From NCBI GenBank assembly GCA_021821185.1, contig JAKACU010000120.1, forward strand, positions 1 to 5,577: a DNA stretch of 5,577 bases, given 5' to 3'. Positions 1 to 5,577 of the stretch are shown here, in pieces. The first letter of the stretch is position 1; the number at the start of each line of letters is the position of its first letter. The notes below the pieces were generated by a model, which searched no databases, was not told where the DNA came from, and saw only the letters and a program-made list of their open reading frames with translations. The position numbers and the translations under genes are program-made. The stretch is from Bacillota bacterium (GTDB lineage Bacteria; Bacillota; Bacilli; Alicyclobacillales; SLC66).

Positions 1-21
1 TTCCGCGTGTTTTACCGCCAC
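1..21 (-). CDS. 5' end of an unidentified gene downstream of folC (partial)
   Basis: Only seven codons are visible, reading MAVKHAE from a GTG at 21-19 and staying open to the window edge. The case for a real start is a purine-rich ribosome binding site, GAGGTGG at 35-29, exactly 7 nt upstream of the GTG. The gene would start 39 nt after the folC stop on the same strand, so it could belong to the valS-folC operon. No terminator is visible between folC and this start. Another reading frame beginning with ATG at 59-57 closes after 15 codons and has no ribosome binding site, so I prefer the GTG. Seven residues are too few to suggest a function. Confidence 0.45.
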
Positions 22-60
22 TTGGTGTCCACCTCACACATGCATTCAAGGTACAGCATA

Positions 61-1383
61 TCACATTACAACTCGTCTGGCTTCTGCAATCGTATAGAGC
101 GAACCTGATACGACAATGGTATCCGTTGCCTGATGCGTCGATACCCATTGTTTTGCCAACAGTAAAGCATCCTCCACGAAAGCTGCACAATCTACATGAA
201 TCCCTCTGTGCCCTACTCGATCAGTAATCCATGAAGCAAGTGTGTCGTGGGGCAATTTTCGCGCCGTATGTGGTGGTTCCGTCGCAACCACATAACACGC
301 ACCAGGTAAAATCTCCTCTAAAATACCTGCCACATCTTTATCTTTTAGGACACCGAGAACTAAAACGTAACGCATCGTACCGATTGATAAAAGTCCCATT
401 TTTAAAGCTTTTGCACCAGCAGGATTATGCGCTCCATCAAGCAAAATTTTCGGATCATGCGCGACAATTTCCATTCGCCCAGGCCACTTGGTCGAACGCA
501 AGCCTTCACGAACTGACTCATCAGATATTTGATATCCAACTTCTTGCAAACATTCAATCGTAGCAAGAGCCGTCGCTGCATTTTGCGCCTGATGAGGTCC
601 CAGCAAAGACATCTGCAGACCGTAAAAATCGCGATGTCGTCCAAAAAATGTAAATCGTTGCAAGCTCTCTAGAGTAAAAGCATCCTCAATAGCCCAACGA
701 AAATCATACATACTGCGATAGAGCGCACTGGCCTTATCCGATGCGACACGGGAAATCACATCAAGCGATGCACCAGAAGCTCCTGTTACTATAGGTACAT
801 TCTCCTTTATGATTCCCGCTTTATCCCAAGCAATTTGTTCAACGCGATCACCAAGAATTTTCGTGTGATCCAAGGCGACATTGGTGATAACAGACACGTC
901 TGGGGTAACAACATTCGTAGCGTCATACCGCCCGCCGAGTCCCGTTTCCCACACAACAACATCGACGTTCTGTTTCTTAAAATACAAAAGAGCCATGACA
1001 GTCGATACTTCAAATTCAGTTGGCTGTATCTCCTCGTCATCAGATAAAGTTTCAATGACCGCCTTTACCTGATTGGCACAAAGGACAAGATCCTGCTCGC
1101 CGATCCTTTCTCCATTGACTGACATCCGTTCAGCATAATGTGTCAAGGATGGGGAGATATATTGTCCGACCCGGTAGCCTGCGCGTTGTAAGATGCTAGA
1201 TAAAAAAGCACACGTCGAACCTTTACCATTCGTGCCAGCGACATGAACAAAATGCAAGGATCGGTCCGGATTGGCCAGAGCATCGAGCAAATGCATGGTG
1301 CGCAAAAGTCCGGGGCGGATGCCAAAACGTTGTCTGGATGATAGAAAATCCAAAACCTCGGCTACTGTTACCCATGGGCTCAT
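61..1383 (-). CDS. folC: Bifunctional dihydrofolate synthase / folylpolyglutamate synthase (FolC)
   Basis: This cytoplasmic ATP-dependent ligase joins L-glutamate to dihydropteroate to make dihydrofolate, and in the same family adds further glutamates to reduced folates so that they stay in the cell. The 440-residue length is normal for the family. Visible in order are the P-loop GTNGKGS at residues 50-56, the segment ETGLGGRYDATN at 146-157, LDHTKILG at 171-178, and DKAGIIK at 187-193, where Lys188 sits at the position that is carbamylated in characterised FolC and Mur ligases. The C-terminal domain begins near residue 300 and carries DGAHNP at 316-321. GSLYTIAEAR lies at 427-436. The ATG at 1383-1381 is supported by AGGATGG at 1397-1391, 7 nt upstream. 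It lies 35 nt after valS with no terminator between, so the two are probably cotranscribed under the T-box, as in B. subtilis. Whether the protein has both activities or only one cannot be read from sequence alone. Confidence 0.96.
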   Translation of the reverse strand: MSPWVTVAEVLDFLSSRQRFGIRPGLLRTMHLLDALANPDRSLHFVHVAGTNGKGSTCAFLSSILQRAGYRVGQYISPSLTHYAERMSVNGERIGEQDLVLCANQVKAVIETLSDDEEIQPTEFEVSTVMALLYFKKQNVDVVVWETGLGGRYDATNVVTPDVSVITNVALDHTKILGDRVEQIAWDKAGIIKENVPIVTGASGASLDVISRVASDKASALYRSMYDFRWAIEDAFTLESLQRFTFFGRHRDFYGLQMSLLGPHQAQNAATALATIECLQEVGYQISDESVREGLRSTKWPGRMEIVAHDPKILLDGAHNPAGAKALKMGLLSIGTMRYVLVLGVLKDKDVAGILEEILPGACYVVATEPPHTARKLPHDTLASWITDRVGHRGIHVDCAAFVEDALLLAKQWVSTHQATDTIVVSGSLYTIAEARRVVM

Positions 1384-1418
1384 GATTTTACCATCCTATT
1401 CATCACCTTGTCCTAGTG

Positions 1419-4076
1419 TCACTCTGAAAGCGATGCGAGCATCGCAATTACCTTATCGCGCTTTTCCTCGTAATCGCGGAGTTTTTCCCGCTCCTTTTGA
1501 ACGACATCTTCAGGCGCACGTTCTACAAAAGAGGGATTTTCTAGTTTTTTAACTAAACGCATGACTTCGAATTCGAAATTTTGTTTTTCTTTTAGTAACC
1601 GTTCACGTTCTGCTACTTTATCGATAAGACCCTCCATGGACAGCATGACTTCAACGTCGGTTAACACTGCCACTAACCGTTCCTGAGGCACATGCGGCGC
1701 CGTTTCGATCACAAGACTGGCGGGATTACATAACCGTTCGATATAAGGTGCAGTACTTTTCACCATGGCAAGTCGCTCATCACTTACTTTCAAAATGATA
1801 GGGACCTGTTTCGACAGCGGCAAATTAGCATCATGACGAAGCGTACGAACAGCGCGAATGATATCCATAATGAGATTCATCGAAGCCATTGCATCGCTAT
1901 CGATCCATGCTCCATCGAGATGAGGAAACTCAGCTTTCATGATGGTTTCGCCATCCGTCGGCAAAGCCTGCCATATTTCTTCAGTAACAAATGGCATCAT
2001 GGGATGCAATAAACGCAACGATTGGTCCAGTACAAAGACTAGTGTTTCTTTCGCGGATACTTTCTTCTCTTCATTTTGTCCATATAAATGAACTTTTGAC
2101 GTTTCAATGTACCAATCACAAAAATCATTCCAGAAAAATTCGTAGATCGCTTTTCCGGCTTCCGCAAAGTCAAAAACTTCCAATTGTGTCGTCACTACAT
2201 GGATAGTTTCATCCAAGCGATGCAGGATATAACGATCAACCACATCAAGTTGATCTTTTTGCGGTACCCGTACCCTTGCGACATCGGCCGTATTCATGGT
2301 AACAAAGCGAGCTGCATTCCAAATCTTTGTAACAAGGCCTTGCGCACTCTCCATACGTTCCGTATAAAATCGCATGTCCTGACCAAGAGTGGCCCCCGTC
2401 ACCAGCATAAAACGCAAAGCATCCGCACTGTATTGATCAATCACTTCCATGGGATCAATGCCGTTGCCAAGACTCTTTGATAACTTCCTGCCTTGTACGT
2501 CTCGCAAAAGACCATGCATCAACACATGACGAAATGGCGCCTTTTCAGTAAAAGCTAATGACGTAAAAATCATGCGTGCTACCCAAAAATAAATGATGTC
2601 AAAACCGGTCACAAGCACTTGCGTCGGAAAATAGCGCTGTAAATCATCCGTCTTATCTGGCCAACCCATCGTTGAAAATGGCCATAACGCTGAAGAAAAC
2701 CATGTATCAAGCACGTCCTCATCCTGATGAAGATGTGTTGATCCACACGCTCTACACACTTGAGGGTCTTCGCGCGAAACGATAACTTCATGACAATCAT
2801 CGCAATAAAAAGCGGGAATGCGATGTCCCCACCACAATTGGCGGGAAATACACCAATCTTTAATGTTATCTAACCAATGTGTATAAATCTTCGAAAAACG
2901 TTCTGGCACAAAACTGACATCGCCTTGATCAACAGCTTTTTGCGCAGGCATGGCCAATGGTTCCATTTTTACAAACCACTGCGTTGATAACCAAGGTTCG
3001 ATCACCGTACCACAACGTTCACAATGACCAACAGCGTGCATGTGACTTTCCTTTTGCAAAATACCTAACGCGTTTAACTCTTCTTCGATCTTTTTGCGAG
3101 CCGCAAAACGATCCATTCCTGCAAATGGCCCTGCATGGTCATTTAGCGCACCTGTCTTCGTCATCACATTGATCGCTTTGAGATGGTGACGCAAACCCAC
3201 CTCAAAGTCGTTTTGATCATGAGCGGGCGTGATCTTCACAGCACCTGTACCAAACTCTTTCTCGACATACTCATCAGCGATTACCGGAATTTCACGATGA
3301 ATAAACGGTAAGATGAGTTTTTTGCCGATCACATGCTGGTAACGTTCGTCATCAGGGTGTACAGCGACAGCCACGTCGCCAAACATCGTTTCAGGGCGCG
3401 TGGTAGCGATCGTCAAAGCACCCGTACCGTCGGCAAATGGATACGCGACATGATATAAGGCTCCCGACGTTTCCACGTGTTCGACTTCGATATCCGACAA
3501 CGCTGTTTCACAACGTGGACACCAATGAATGATGTAATTACCCCGATAAATGAGCCCTTTTTCATAAAAGCGGACAAAAACTTCGCGTACAGCTTTCGAC
3601 AGACCCTCATCCATCGTAAATCGTTCGCGTGAAAAATCACAGGACGCACCGAGCCGTTTTAATTGCTGTCGAATCGTTGCGGCGTATTCTTCCTTCCAAT
3701 CCCACACGCGTTTCACAAACGCCTCACGGCCAAGATCATGGCGCGTTTTTCCCTCTGTCTTTAACAATTGCGCTTCGACGCGCGTCTGTGTCGCAATGCC
3801 AGCATGATCCATACCAGGCATCCAGAGCGCATCAAACCCTTGCATGCGCTTCATACGAATCAAAAGATCTTGCATCGCATTGTCGAGTGCATGCCCAATA
3901 TGCAACACCCCCGTCACATTTGGAGGTGGCATGACAATTGAATAGGGTTTCTTCGTCTTATCGTTTCCCGCTTTAAAAAAACCTTTTACAAGCCACCAAT
4001 CGTACAGTCGACCTTCCATTTCCTGCGCGTTATATGTGCCTAATGCAGGCCTTTCATCTGCGATACGGCTTTCCAT
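1419..4076 (-). CDS. valS: Valyl-tRNA synthetase (class I)
   Basis: The enzyme charges tRNA-Val with valine in the cytoplasm and hydrolyses mischarged threonyl-tRNA-Val. From the ATG at 4076 it is 885 residues, a usual bacterial ValRS length. The Rossmann catalytic core has PPPNVTGVLHIGH with HIGH at 59-62. The inserted CP1 editing domain has TTRPETMFGD near 225-234 and TPAHDQNDFEVG near 283-294. The second half of the core has WWGHRIP at 415-421 and the KMSKS loop as KLSKS at 531-535. The anticodon-binding helical domain spans about 610-760. The C-terminus, about 815-883, is a charged coiled coil typical of the ValRS tRNA-binding arm. CxxC pairs at 186/189, 352/355, 425/428 and 441/444 suggest bound zinc. 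The start is set by AGGGAGG 9 nt upstream. The frame stays open a further 85 codons upstream, but that stretch is the T-box leader. Expression should rise when uncharged tRNA-Val accumulates. Confidence 0.98.
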   Translation of the reverse strand: MESRIADERPALGTYNAQEMEGRLYDWWLVKGFFKAGNDKTKKPYSIVMPPPNVTGVLHIGHALDNAMQDLLIRMKRMQGFDALWMPGMDHAGIATQTRVEAQLLKTEGKTRHDLGREAFVKRVWDWKEEYAATIRQQLKRLGASCDFSRERFTMDEGLSKAVREVFVRFYEKGLIYRGNYIIHWCPRCETALSDIEVEHVETSGALYHVAYPFADGTGALTIATTRPETMFGDVAVAVHPDDERYQHVIGKKLILPFIHREIPVIADEYVEKEFGTGAVKITPAHDQNDFEVGLRHHLKAINVMTKTGALNDHAGPFAGMDRFAARKKIEEELNALGILQKESHMHAVGHCERCGTVIEPWLSTQWFVKMEPLAMPAQKAVDQGDVSFVPERFSKIYTHWLDNIKDWCISRQLWWGHRIPAFYCDDCHEVIVSREDPQVCRACGSTHLHQDEDVLDTWFSSALWPFSTMGWPDKTDDLQRYFPTQVLVTGFDIIYFWVARMIFTSLAFTEKAPFRHVLMHGLLRDVQGRKLSKSLGNGIDPMEVIDQYSADALRFMLVTGATLGQDMRFYTERMESAQGLVTKIWNAARFVTMNTADVARVRVPQKDQLDVVDRYILHRLDETIHVVTTQLEVFDFAEAGKAIYEFFWNDFCDWYIETSKVHLYGQNEEKKVSAKETLVFVLDQSLRLLHPMMPFVTEEIWQALPTDGETIMKAEFPHLDGAWIDSDAMASMNLIMDIIRAVRTLRHDANLPLSKQVPIILKVSDERLAMVKSTAPYIERLCNPASLVIETAPHVPQERLVAVLTDVEVMLSMEGLIDKVAERERLLKEKQNFEFEVMRLVKKLENPSFVERAPEDVVQKEREKLRDYEEKRDKVIAMLASLSE

Positions 4077-4085
4077 AGCCCATTT

Positions 4086-4092
4086 CCTCCCT
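4086..4092 (-). promoter_or_regulatory. Ribosome binding site deciding the valS start
   Basis: The minus strand reads AGGGAGG here, followed by 9 nt and the ATG at 4076-4074. It lies directly after the T-run of the leader terminator, so it is transcribed only on readthrough. It supports the 885-residue ValRS over the longer open frame. An ATG at 4083-4081 lies only 2 nt from this site and is out of frame with valS, so it is unlikely to be used. Confidence 0.9.
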
Positions 4093-4124
4093 AAAATACA
4101 AAACCGCCCTTCTATCGAAGGACG
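4093..4124 (-). terminator. Intrinsic terminator of the T-box leader
   Basis: CGTCCTTC (4124-4117) pairs with GAAGGGCG (4112-4105) around the loop GATA, eight pairs with one T-G. The run GTTTTGTATTTT follows at 4104-4093. It ends right at the valS ribosome binding site. It should form when tRNA-Val is fully charged and stop transcription before valS. Confidence 0.93.
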
Positions 4125-4151
4125 AAAGTCAAACTCTCGCGGTACCACCTT
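4118..4151 (-). promoter_or_regulatory. T-box antiterminator
   Basis: Read on the minus strand, AAGG (4151-4148) pairs with CCTT (4121-4118). The 7-nt bulge TGGTACC (4147-4141) is left free to take the tRNA acceptor end. GCGAGAG (4140-4134) pairs over seven positions, two of them G-T, with CTTTCGT (4128-4122) around the loop TTTGA. The 3' half shares CGTCCTT with the 5' arm of the terminator hairpin, so the two structures exclude each other, as the T-box mechanism requires. Confidence 0.93.
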
Positions 4152-4230
4152 ACTTTTGCGCAGGATCATTATCCATGCACAACACTTCATGGCGATACGG
4201 AACCACCCGATAGCCTTTTCGAAGAGGGAC

Positions 4231-4233
4231 GAC
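4231..4233 (-). promoter_or_regulatory. T-box specifier codon GUC (valine)
   Basis: The triplet GTC follows GAAT on the 3' side of the stem I specifier loop and is followed by a purine, as is usual for T-box specifiers. GUC is a valine codon read by tRNA-Val with a GAC anticodon, which matches the downstream gene. A second GTC follows immediately at 4230-4228. The first is favoured because of its distance from the GAA motif, but the amino acid would be the same either way. Confidence 0.85.
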
Positions 4234-4346
4234 ATTCTACGAAAAAGGCGCAAAGGGTTTTCAGCCAAGACCCTTCTCTCTAATGCGCCGCAATCCGTGT
4301 ACTCTTTCCCCAAGCTACATGGTATAGACAATGGATACTTTTAGGT

Positions 4347-4376
4347 ATTATACGCATGGCAGATAGCACAGGTCAA
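4347..4376 (-). promoter_or_regulatory. Sigma-A promoter of the T-box-valS-folC unit
   Basis: The -35 box TTGACC (4376-4371) and the perfect -10 box TATAAT (4352-4347) are separated by 18 nt. Transcription would begin near 4340, about 25 nt before the base of stem I. The -35 box starts 3 nt after the stop codon of the upstream membrane-protein gene, and no terminator separates them. Readthrough from that gene would also enter the T-box leader and be subject to its control. Confidence 0.88.
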
Positions 4377-4379
4377 GAT

Positions 4380-4997
4380 CTACGATCTTCTCCGTTTGCG
4401 CTTTTTTCGACTTTTCCCATGAGAAGGAAGGCTTGGTGCTCCCCGAGCAATTCGAACAACCGGTTTTTCTTCTTTCGCAGTAGCTGTCAAACCCAACTTC
4501 ACACGTCGTTTATCCGCCCAATCAGCCATCCACGTCGTCAGCCACGCCACAAACAACGCAAAAATAATATCGAGTACACCAGAAGTCAACATGCTCATAC
4601 GGACAGGCCAATAGGTACCCGTTTCAAACATCAGCATAATCGCTGCAGCTACAAGTCCACCAACAATACCGCCGATCCAGCCTTGAATGGCGCGGTTGGT
4701 TTTCGTACGCTGAACCACGATATATGGTGCAAGAAATGTGGATAATCCCAGACTCATATTGACACCGTTAGCAGGATCACCCGTTGAAAAAACACCAGCC
4801 ACACCGCCGATCGCTCCTAGGGCGACGCCACTCATGGCAATCGTTCGCCAGCGCCAACCTGCTGGTGGCGGAGACAAAAGTGTTGCCTGTGAATTGGCGC
4901 GAGTCCTTGCTTGAGCTTTGAGACGCGCTCGTTTCTCCACGATAAGACACCCATTTCTCTGTACAAAATTTCCTGCACGTGAATCTTTGTTCATCAT
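4380..4997 (-). CDS. Unrecognised four-helix membrane protein with basic ends
   Basis: I do not recognise the family. From the first ATG the product is 205 residues. A basic, probably cytoplasmic N-terminus (about 1-51, with the cluster EKRARLKAQARTR at 21-33) is followed by hydrophobic segments at roughly 52-72, 80-96, 104-124 and 134-158. Segments 1 and 3 are glycine-rich (GVALGAIGGVAG, GWIGGIVGG), which suits tight helix packing. The tail, about 160-205, is soluble and ends in a strongly basic run (GKSRKKRKRRRS), which may contact RNA, DNA or acidic lipid. No signal peptide or catalytic motif is seen. Neither the ATG at 4997 nor the ATG at 4994 has a clear ribosome binding site. A GTG at 4940-4938 (codon 20) is an alternative start that would keep all four helices. 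The gene lies between the SpoVID-like gene and valS, and is divergent from the small gene at 5088. Codon use and composition look like its neighbours, and the long uninterrupted frame with coherent helices argues for a real gene. Confidence 0.82.
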   Translation of the reverse strand: MMNKDSRAGNFVQRNGCLIVEKRARLKAQARTRANSQATLLSPPPAGWRWRTIAMSGVALGAIGGVAGVFSTGDPANGVNMSLGLSTFLAPYIVVQRTKTNRAIQGWIGGIVGGLVAAAIMLMFETGTYWPVRMSMLTSGVLDIIFALFVAWLTTWMADWADKRRVKLGLTATAKEEKPVVRIARGAPSLPSHGKSRKKRKRRRS

Positions 4998-5027
4998 ACC
5001 ACGGAGAGCGATAGGAAGAAAAGACGC

Positions 5028-5055
5028 ACCATCAGGAAGTTCAAATCATAGCCTA
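5028..5055 (+). promoter_or_regulatory. Possible mother-cell (sigma-K/sigma-E-like) sporulation promoter
   Basis: CATAGCCTA at 5047-5055 fits the -10 pattern CATAnnnTA known for sigma-K promoters, and AC at 5028-5029 lies 17 nt upstream, where the short sigma-K -35 element belongs. Transcription would start near 5062, leaving a short leader that includes the ribosome binding site at 5075. The elements are short and could occur by chance. No good sigma-A promoter was seen for this gene. Confidence 0.28.
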
Positions 5056-5074
5056 ACTTTATGCAACCGTACAT

Positions 5075-5080
5075 GGAGGG
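5075..5080 (+). promoter_or_regulatory. Ribosome binding site deciding the start of the 53-residue gene
   Basis: GGAGGG is followed by 7 nt and the ATG at 5088. In-frame ATGs at 5061 and 5073 would give longer products, but they lie upstream of or directly against this site and have no binding site of their own. Confidence 0.8.
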
Positions 5081-5087
5081 CAATCCT

Positions 5088-5249
5088 ATGCCAAACTTCT
5101 TCGCTCCACTAGCTCGTTTTGCCAAAGTCATTTTATTAGGTTGTATTTTTCTAACGATGCTGCAGATGTTATTTTTTCCATCCATTATCAACTTACTAAT
5201 ACTAGCCGGACTCATTACGGTGCTTGTTGCCTTTTTTCTGGGCGGGTAA
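5088..5249 (+). CDS. Small two-helix membrane peptide (53 aa), function unknown
   Basis: I do not recognise the family. The product starts MPNFFAPLARFAK. Two hydrophobic stretches, about 14-30 and 32-51, meet at Pro31, suggesting a membrane hairpin. The only charged residues are Arg9 and Lys12, so by the positive-inside rule the N-terminus should be cytoplasmic. The peptide ends LGG at the end of the second helix, with no soluble domain. The start was chosen from the GGAGGG site 7 nt upstream. It is the only plus-strand gene in the window. It is divergent from the four-helix membrane protein (about 90 nt between starts) and convergent with the SpoVID-like gene (60 nt between ends). A candidate mother-cell sporulation promoter and the coat-gene neighbour hint at a sporulation role, which is inference only. 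The strong ribosome binding site and coherent hydrophobic pattern make it more likely real than not. Confidence 0.68.
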   Translation: MPNFFAPLARFAKVILLGCIFLTMLQMLFFPSIINLLILAGLITVLVAFFLGG

Positions 5250-5274
5250 GATCACTGTATGTCGACTTTCGTCA

Positions 5275-5305
5275 TGCAGGCGACCCGACTTCAAGGTCGC
5301 CTGCA
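5275..5305. terminator. Hairpin between convergent genes, possible two-way terminator
   Basis: A perfect 11-bp inverted repeat, TGCAGGCGACC (5275-5285) and GGTCGCCTGCA (5295-5305), surrounds a 9-nt loop. It sits between the 3' ends of the 53-residue gene and the SpoVID-like gene and could end transcripts from both sides. Neither strand has a T-run after the stem, so it does not meet the usual definition of an intrinsic terminator. It may instead protect transcript ends or need a protein factor. Confidence 0.5.
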
Positions 5306-5309
5306 GCGT

Positions 5310-5577
5310 CTACGATCTCACTGGAATGTATAGTAAGCTACCCATTGGCAGTCCTTCTTGTGTCAATGGATTTGCTCTGAGTAAATCATCTAGATTAATG
5401 CGGTACAGTTGAGCGATGTCTTCTAATGTTTCAGAAGGTTGAACAATCCGAAATTTCATCATAAAGTTCGTTTCACCGCTAGGGATATTTAGCGACTTCC
5501 AGAACCACTCTGCCGTCGTCAGGGTCGTCTCTTCTTCTTCAGTCACTTTGTACGTTGCTTGTACTTGAGATTCACTA
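5310..5577 (-). CDS. spoVID: SpoVID-like spore coat morphogenetic protein, C-terminal LysM end (partial)
   Basis: The last 88 residues are present and the frame stays open to the window edge, so the start lies outside. The GTG at 5546 is an internal valine codon, not a start. An acidic, threonine-rich linker (TEEEETTLTT) leads into EWFWKSL and then a LysM domain of about 45 residues: FRIVQPSETLEDIAQLYRI, NLDDLLRANPL, and the closing GSLLYIPVRS. In SpoVID of B. subtilis a similar pattern, including the aromatic and leucine-rich lead-in and an ending close to GQILYIP, forms the C-terminus. SpoVID acts in the mother cell at the forespore surface, where it drives encasement of the spore by coat proteins, and its LysM binds peptidoglycan precursor. 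Position upstream of valS supports this. Another LysM protein such as SafA is possible, but SafA carries its LysM at the N-terminus. Confidence 0.72.
   Translation of the reverse strand, partial: SESQVQATYKVTEEEETTLTTAEWFWKSLNIPSGETNFMMKFRIVQPSETLEDIAQLYRINLDDLLRANPLTQEGLPMGSLLYIPVRS

Larger units (their letters stand above)
4093..4340 (-). ncRNA. T-box riboswitch (tRNA-Val responsive) leader of valS
   Basis: This is a full T-box leader read 5' to 3' from about 4340 down to 4093. Stem I can be paired by eye. The base is TAGCTT (4317-4312) with AAGGCTA (4217-4211), with one T-G pair. Higher up ACGGA (4298-4294) pairs with TTCGT (4243-4239), and GGCGCA (4289-4284) with TGCGCC (4252-4247). The distal helix is AAGGGT (4275-4270) with ACCCTT (4258-4253). 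The AGAGAG bulge (about 4281-4276), the distal-loop TTGGCTGA and the 5' GAAAGAGTA (4308-4300) are standard stem I sequence features. The specifier loop has AGTA on one side and GAAT-GTC-G on the other, which gives GUC, a valine codon, at 4233-4231. A stem III candidate is CCATG/CATGG (4192-4188/4177-4173). The canonical T-box AAGGTGGTACCGCG lies at 4151-4138, and its TGGT would pair with the ACCA end of tRNA-Val. Gene context, specifier and structure all agree. Confidence 0.96.

Noticed and set aside
1380..1403. Seven-codon leader frame (MNRMVKS) between valS and folC whose stop overlaps the folC start
   Set aside because: AGGA lies 7 nt upstream of its ATG, so translation is conceivable. However, folC has its own AGGATGG site inside it, there is no valine or regulatory codon pattern, and no attenuator structure was seen. 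Chance is the simpler reading.
4077..4331. An 85-codon N-terminal extension of ValRS in the same open frame
   Set aside because: The stretch is the T-box leader with specifier, antiterminator and terminator. The strong AGGGAGG site and the family's usual length put the start at 4076.
4036..4344. Plus-strand open frame of about 100 codons opposite the T-box leader
   Set aside because: It overlaps the valS start and the structured leader on the other strand and shows no domain-like sequence. Its openness mirrors the minus-strand frame.
5061..5087. Longer form of the small plus-strand protein from ATG at 5061 or 5073
   Set aside because: Neither ATG has a ribosome binding site. The GGAGGG at 5075-5080 is correctly spaced only for the ATG at 5088.
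4998..5087. Sigma-A promoter for the four-helix membrane protein in the divergent gap
   Set aside because: TATGAT on the minus strand (about 5046-5051) resembles a -10 box, but no acceptable -35 hexamer lies 16-18 nt upstream. Not strong enough to annotate.
5310..5546. Complete 78-residue LysM protein starting at GTG 5546
   Set aside because: The frame continues open upstream to the window edge with in-character sequence, and no ribosome binding site precedes the GTG. It is better read as the 3' end of a longer gene.
1..5577. Mobile elements, CRISPR arrays, tRNA genes, toxin-antitoxin or defence genes
   Set aside because: Reading both strands showed no transposase or recombinase motifs, regular repeats, cloverleaf sequences or nuclease/toxin-like small gene pairs. 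The window is mostly conserved housekeeping DNA.

Overview
The window looks like chromosomal core DNA from an endospore-forming member of the Bacillota (class Bacilli). The order of a SpoVID-like coat gene, then valS under a tRNA-sensing T-box leader, then folC, is the arrangement known from Bacillus subtilis (spoVID-ysxE-valS-folC). Shine-Dalgarno sites are strong and purine-rich, and base composition is moderate. An Alicyclobacillus-type relative is possible, but that is a guess, because nothing here fixes the genus.

Layout from the upstream end of the minus strand (right to left). Positions 5577-5310 hold the 3' end of a gene whose C-terminus is a LysM domain very like that of the spore coat protein SpoVID. 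Positions 5250-5309 hold an 11-bp perfect hairpin between convergent genes. Positions 5088-5249 on the plus strand encode a 53-residue, two-helix membrane peptide, possibly driven by a mother-cell sporulation promoter. Positions 4997-4380 on the minus strand encode an unrecognised protein of about 205 residues with four predicted membrane segments and strongly basic ends. Its stop codon is followed within 3 nt by a consensus sigma-A promoter (4376-4347). From there runs a leader of about 250 nt that folds as a complete T-box riboswitch with specifier codon GUC (valine), an antiterminator and a competing terminator. The leader controls valS (4076-1419, valyl-tRNA synthetase, 885 aa). It probably also controls folC (1383-61, dihydrofolate/folylpolyglutamate synthase, 440 aa), which starts 35 nt after valS. 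Another minus-strand gene with a good ribosome binding site appears to begin at position 21 and leaves the window.

How it works together: when uncharged tRNA-Val accumulates, it should bind the GUC specifier and the T-box bulge, stabilise the antiterminator, and allow transcription into valS and folC. The two membrane-protein genes sit where B. subtilis has ysxE. They are the only unfamiliar content. I found no mobile element, CRISPR array, tRNA or rRNA gene, or defence or toxin system in this window.
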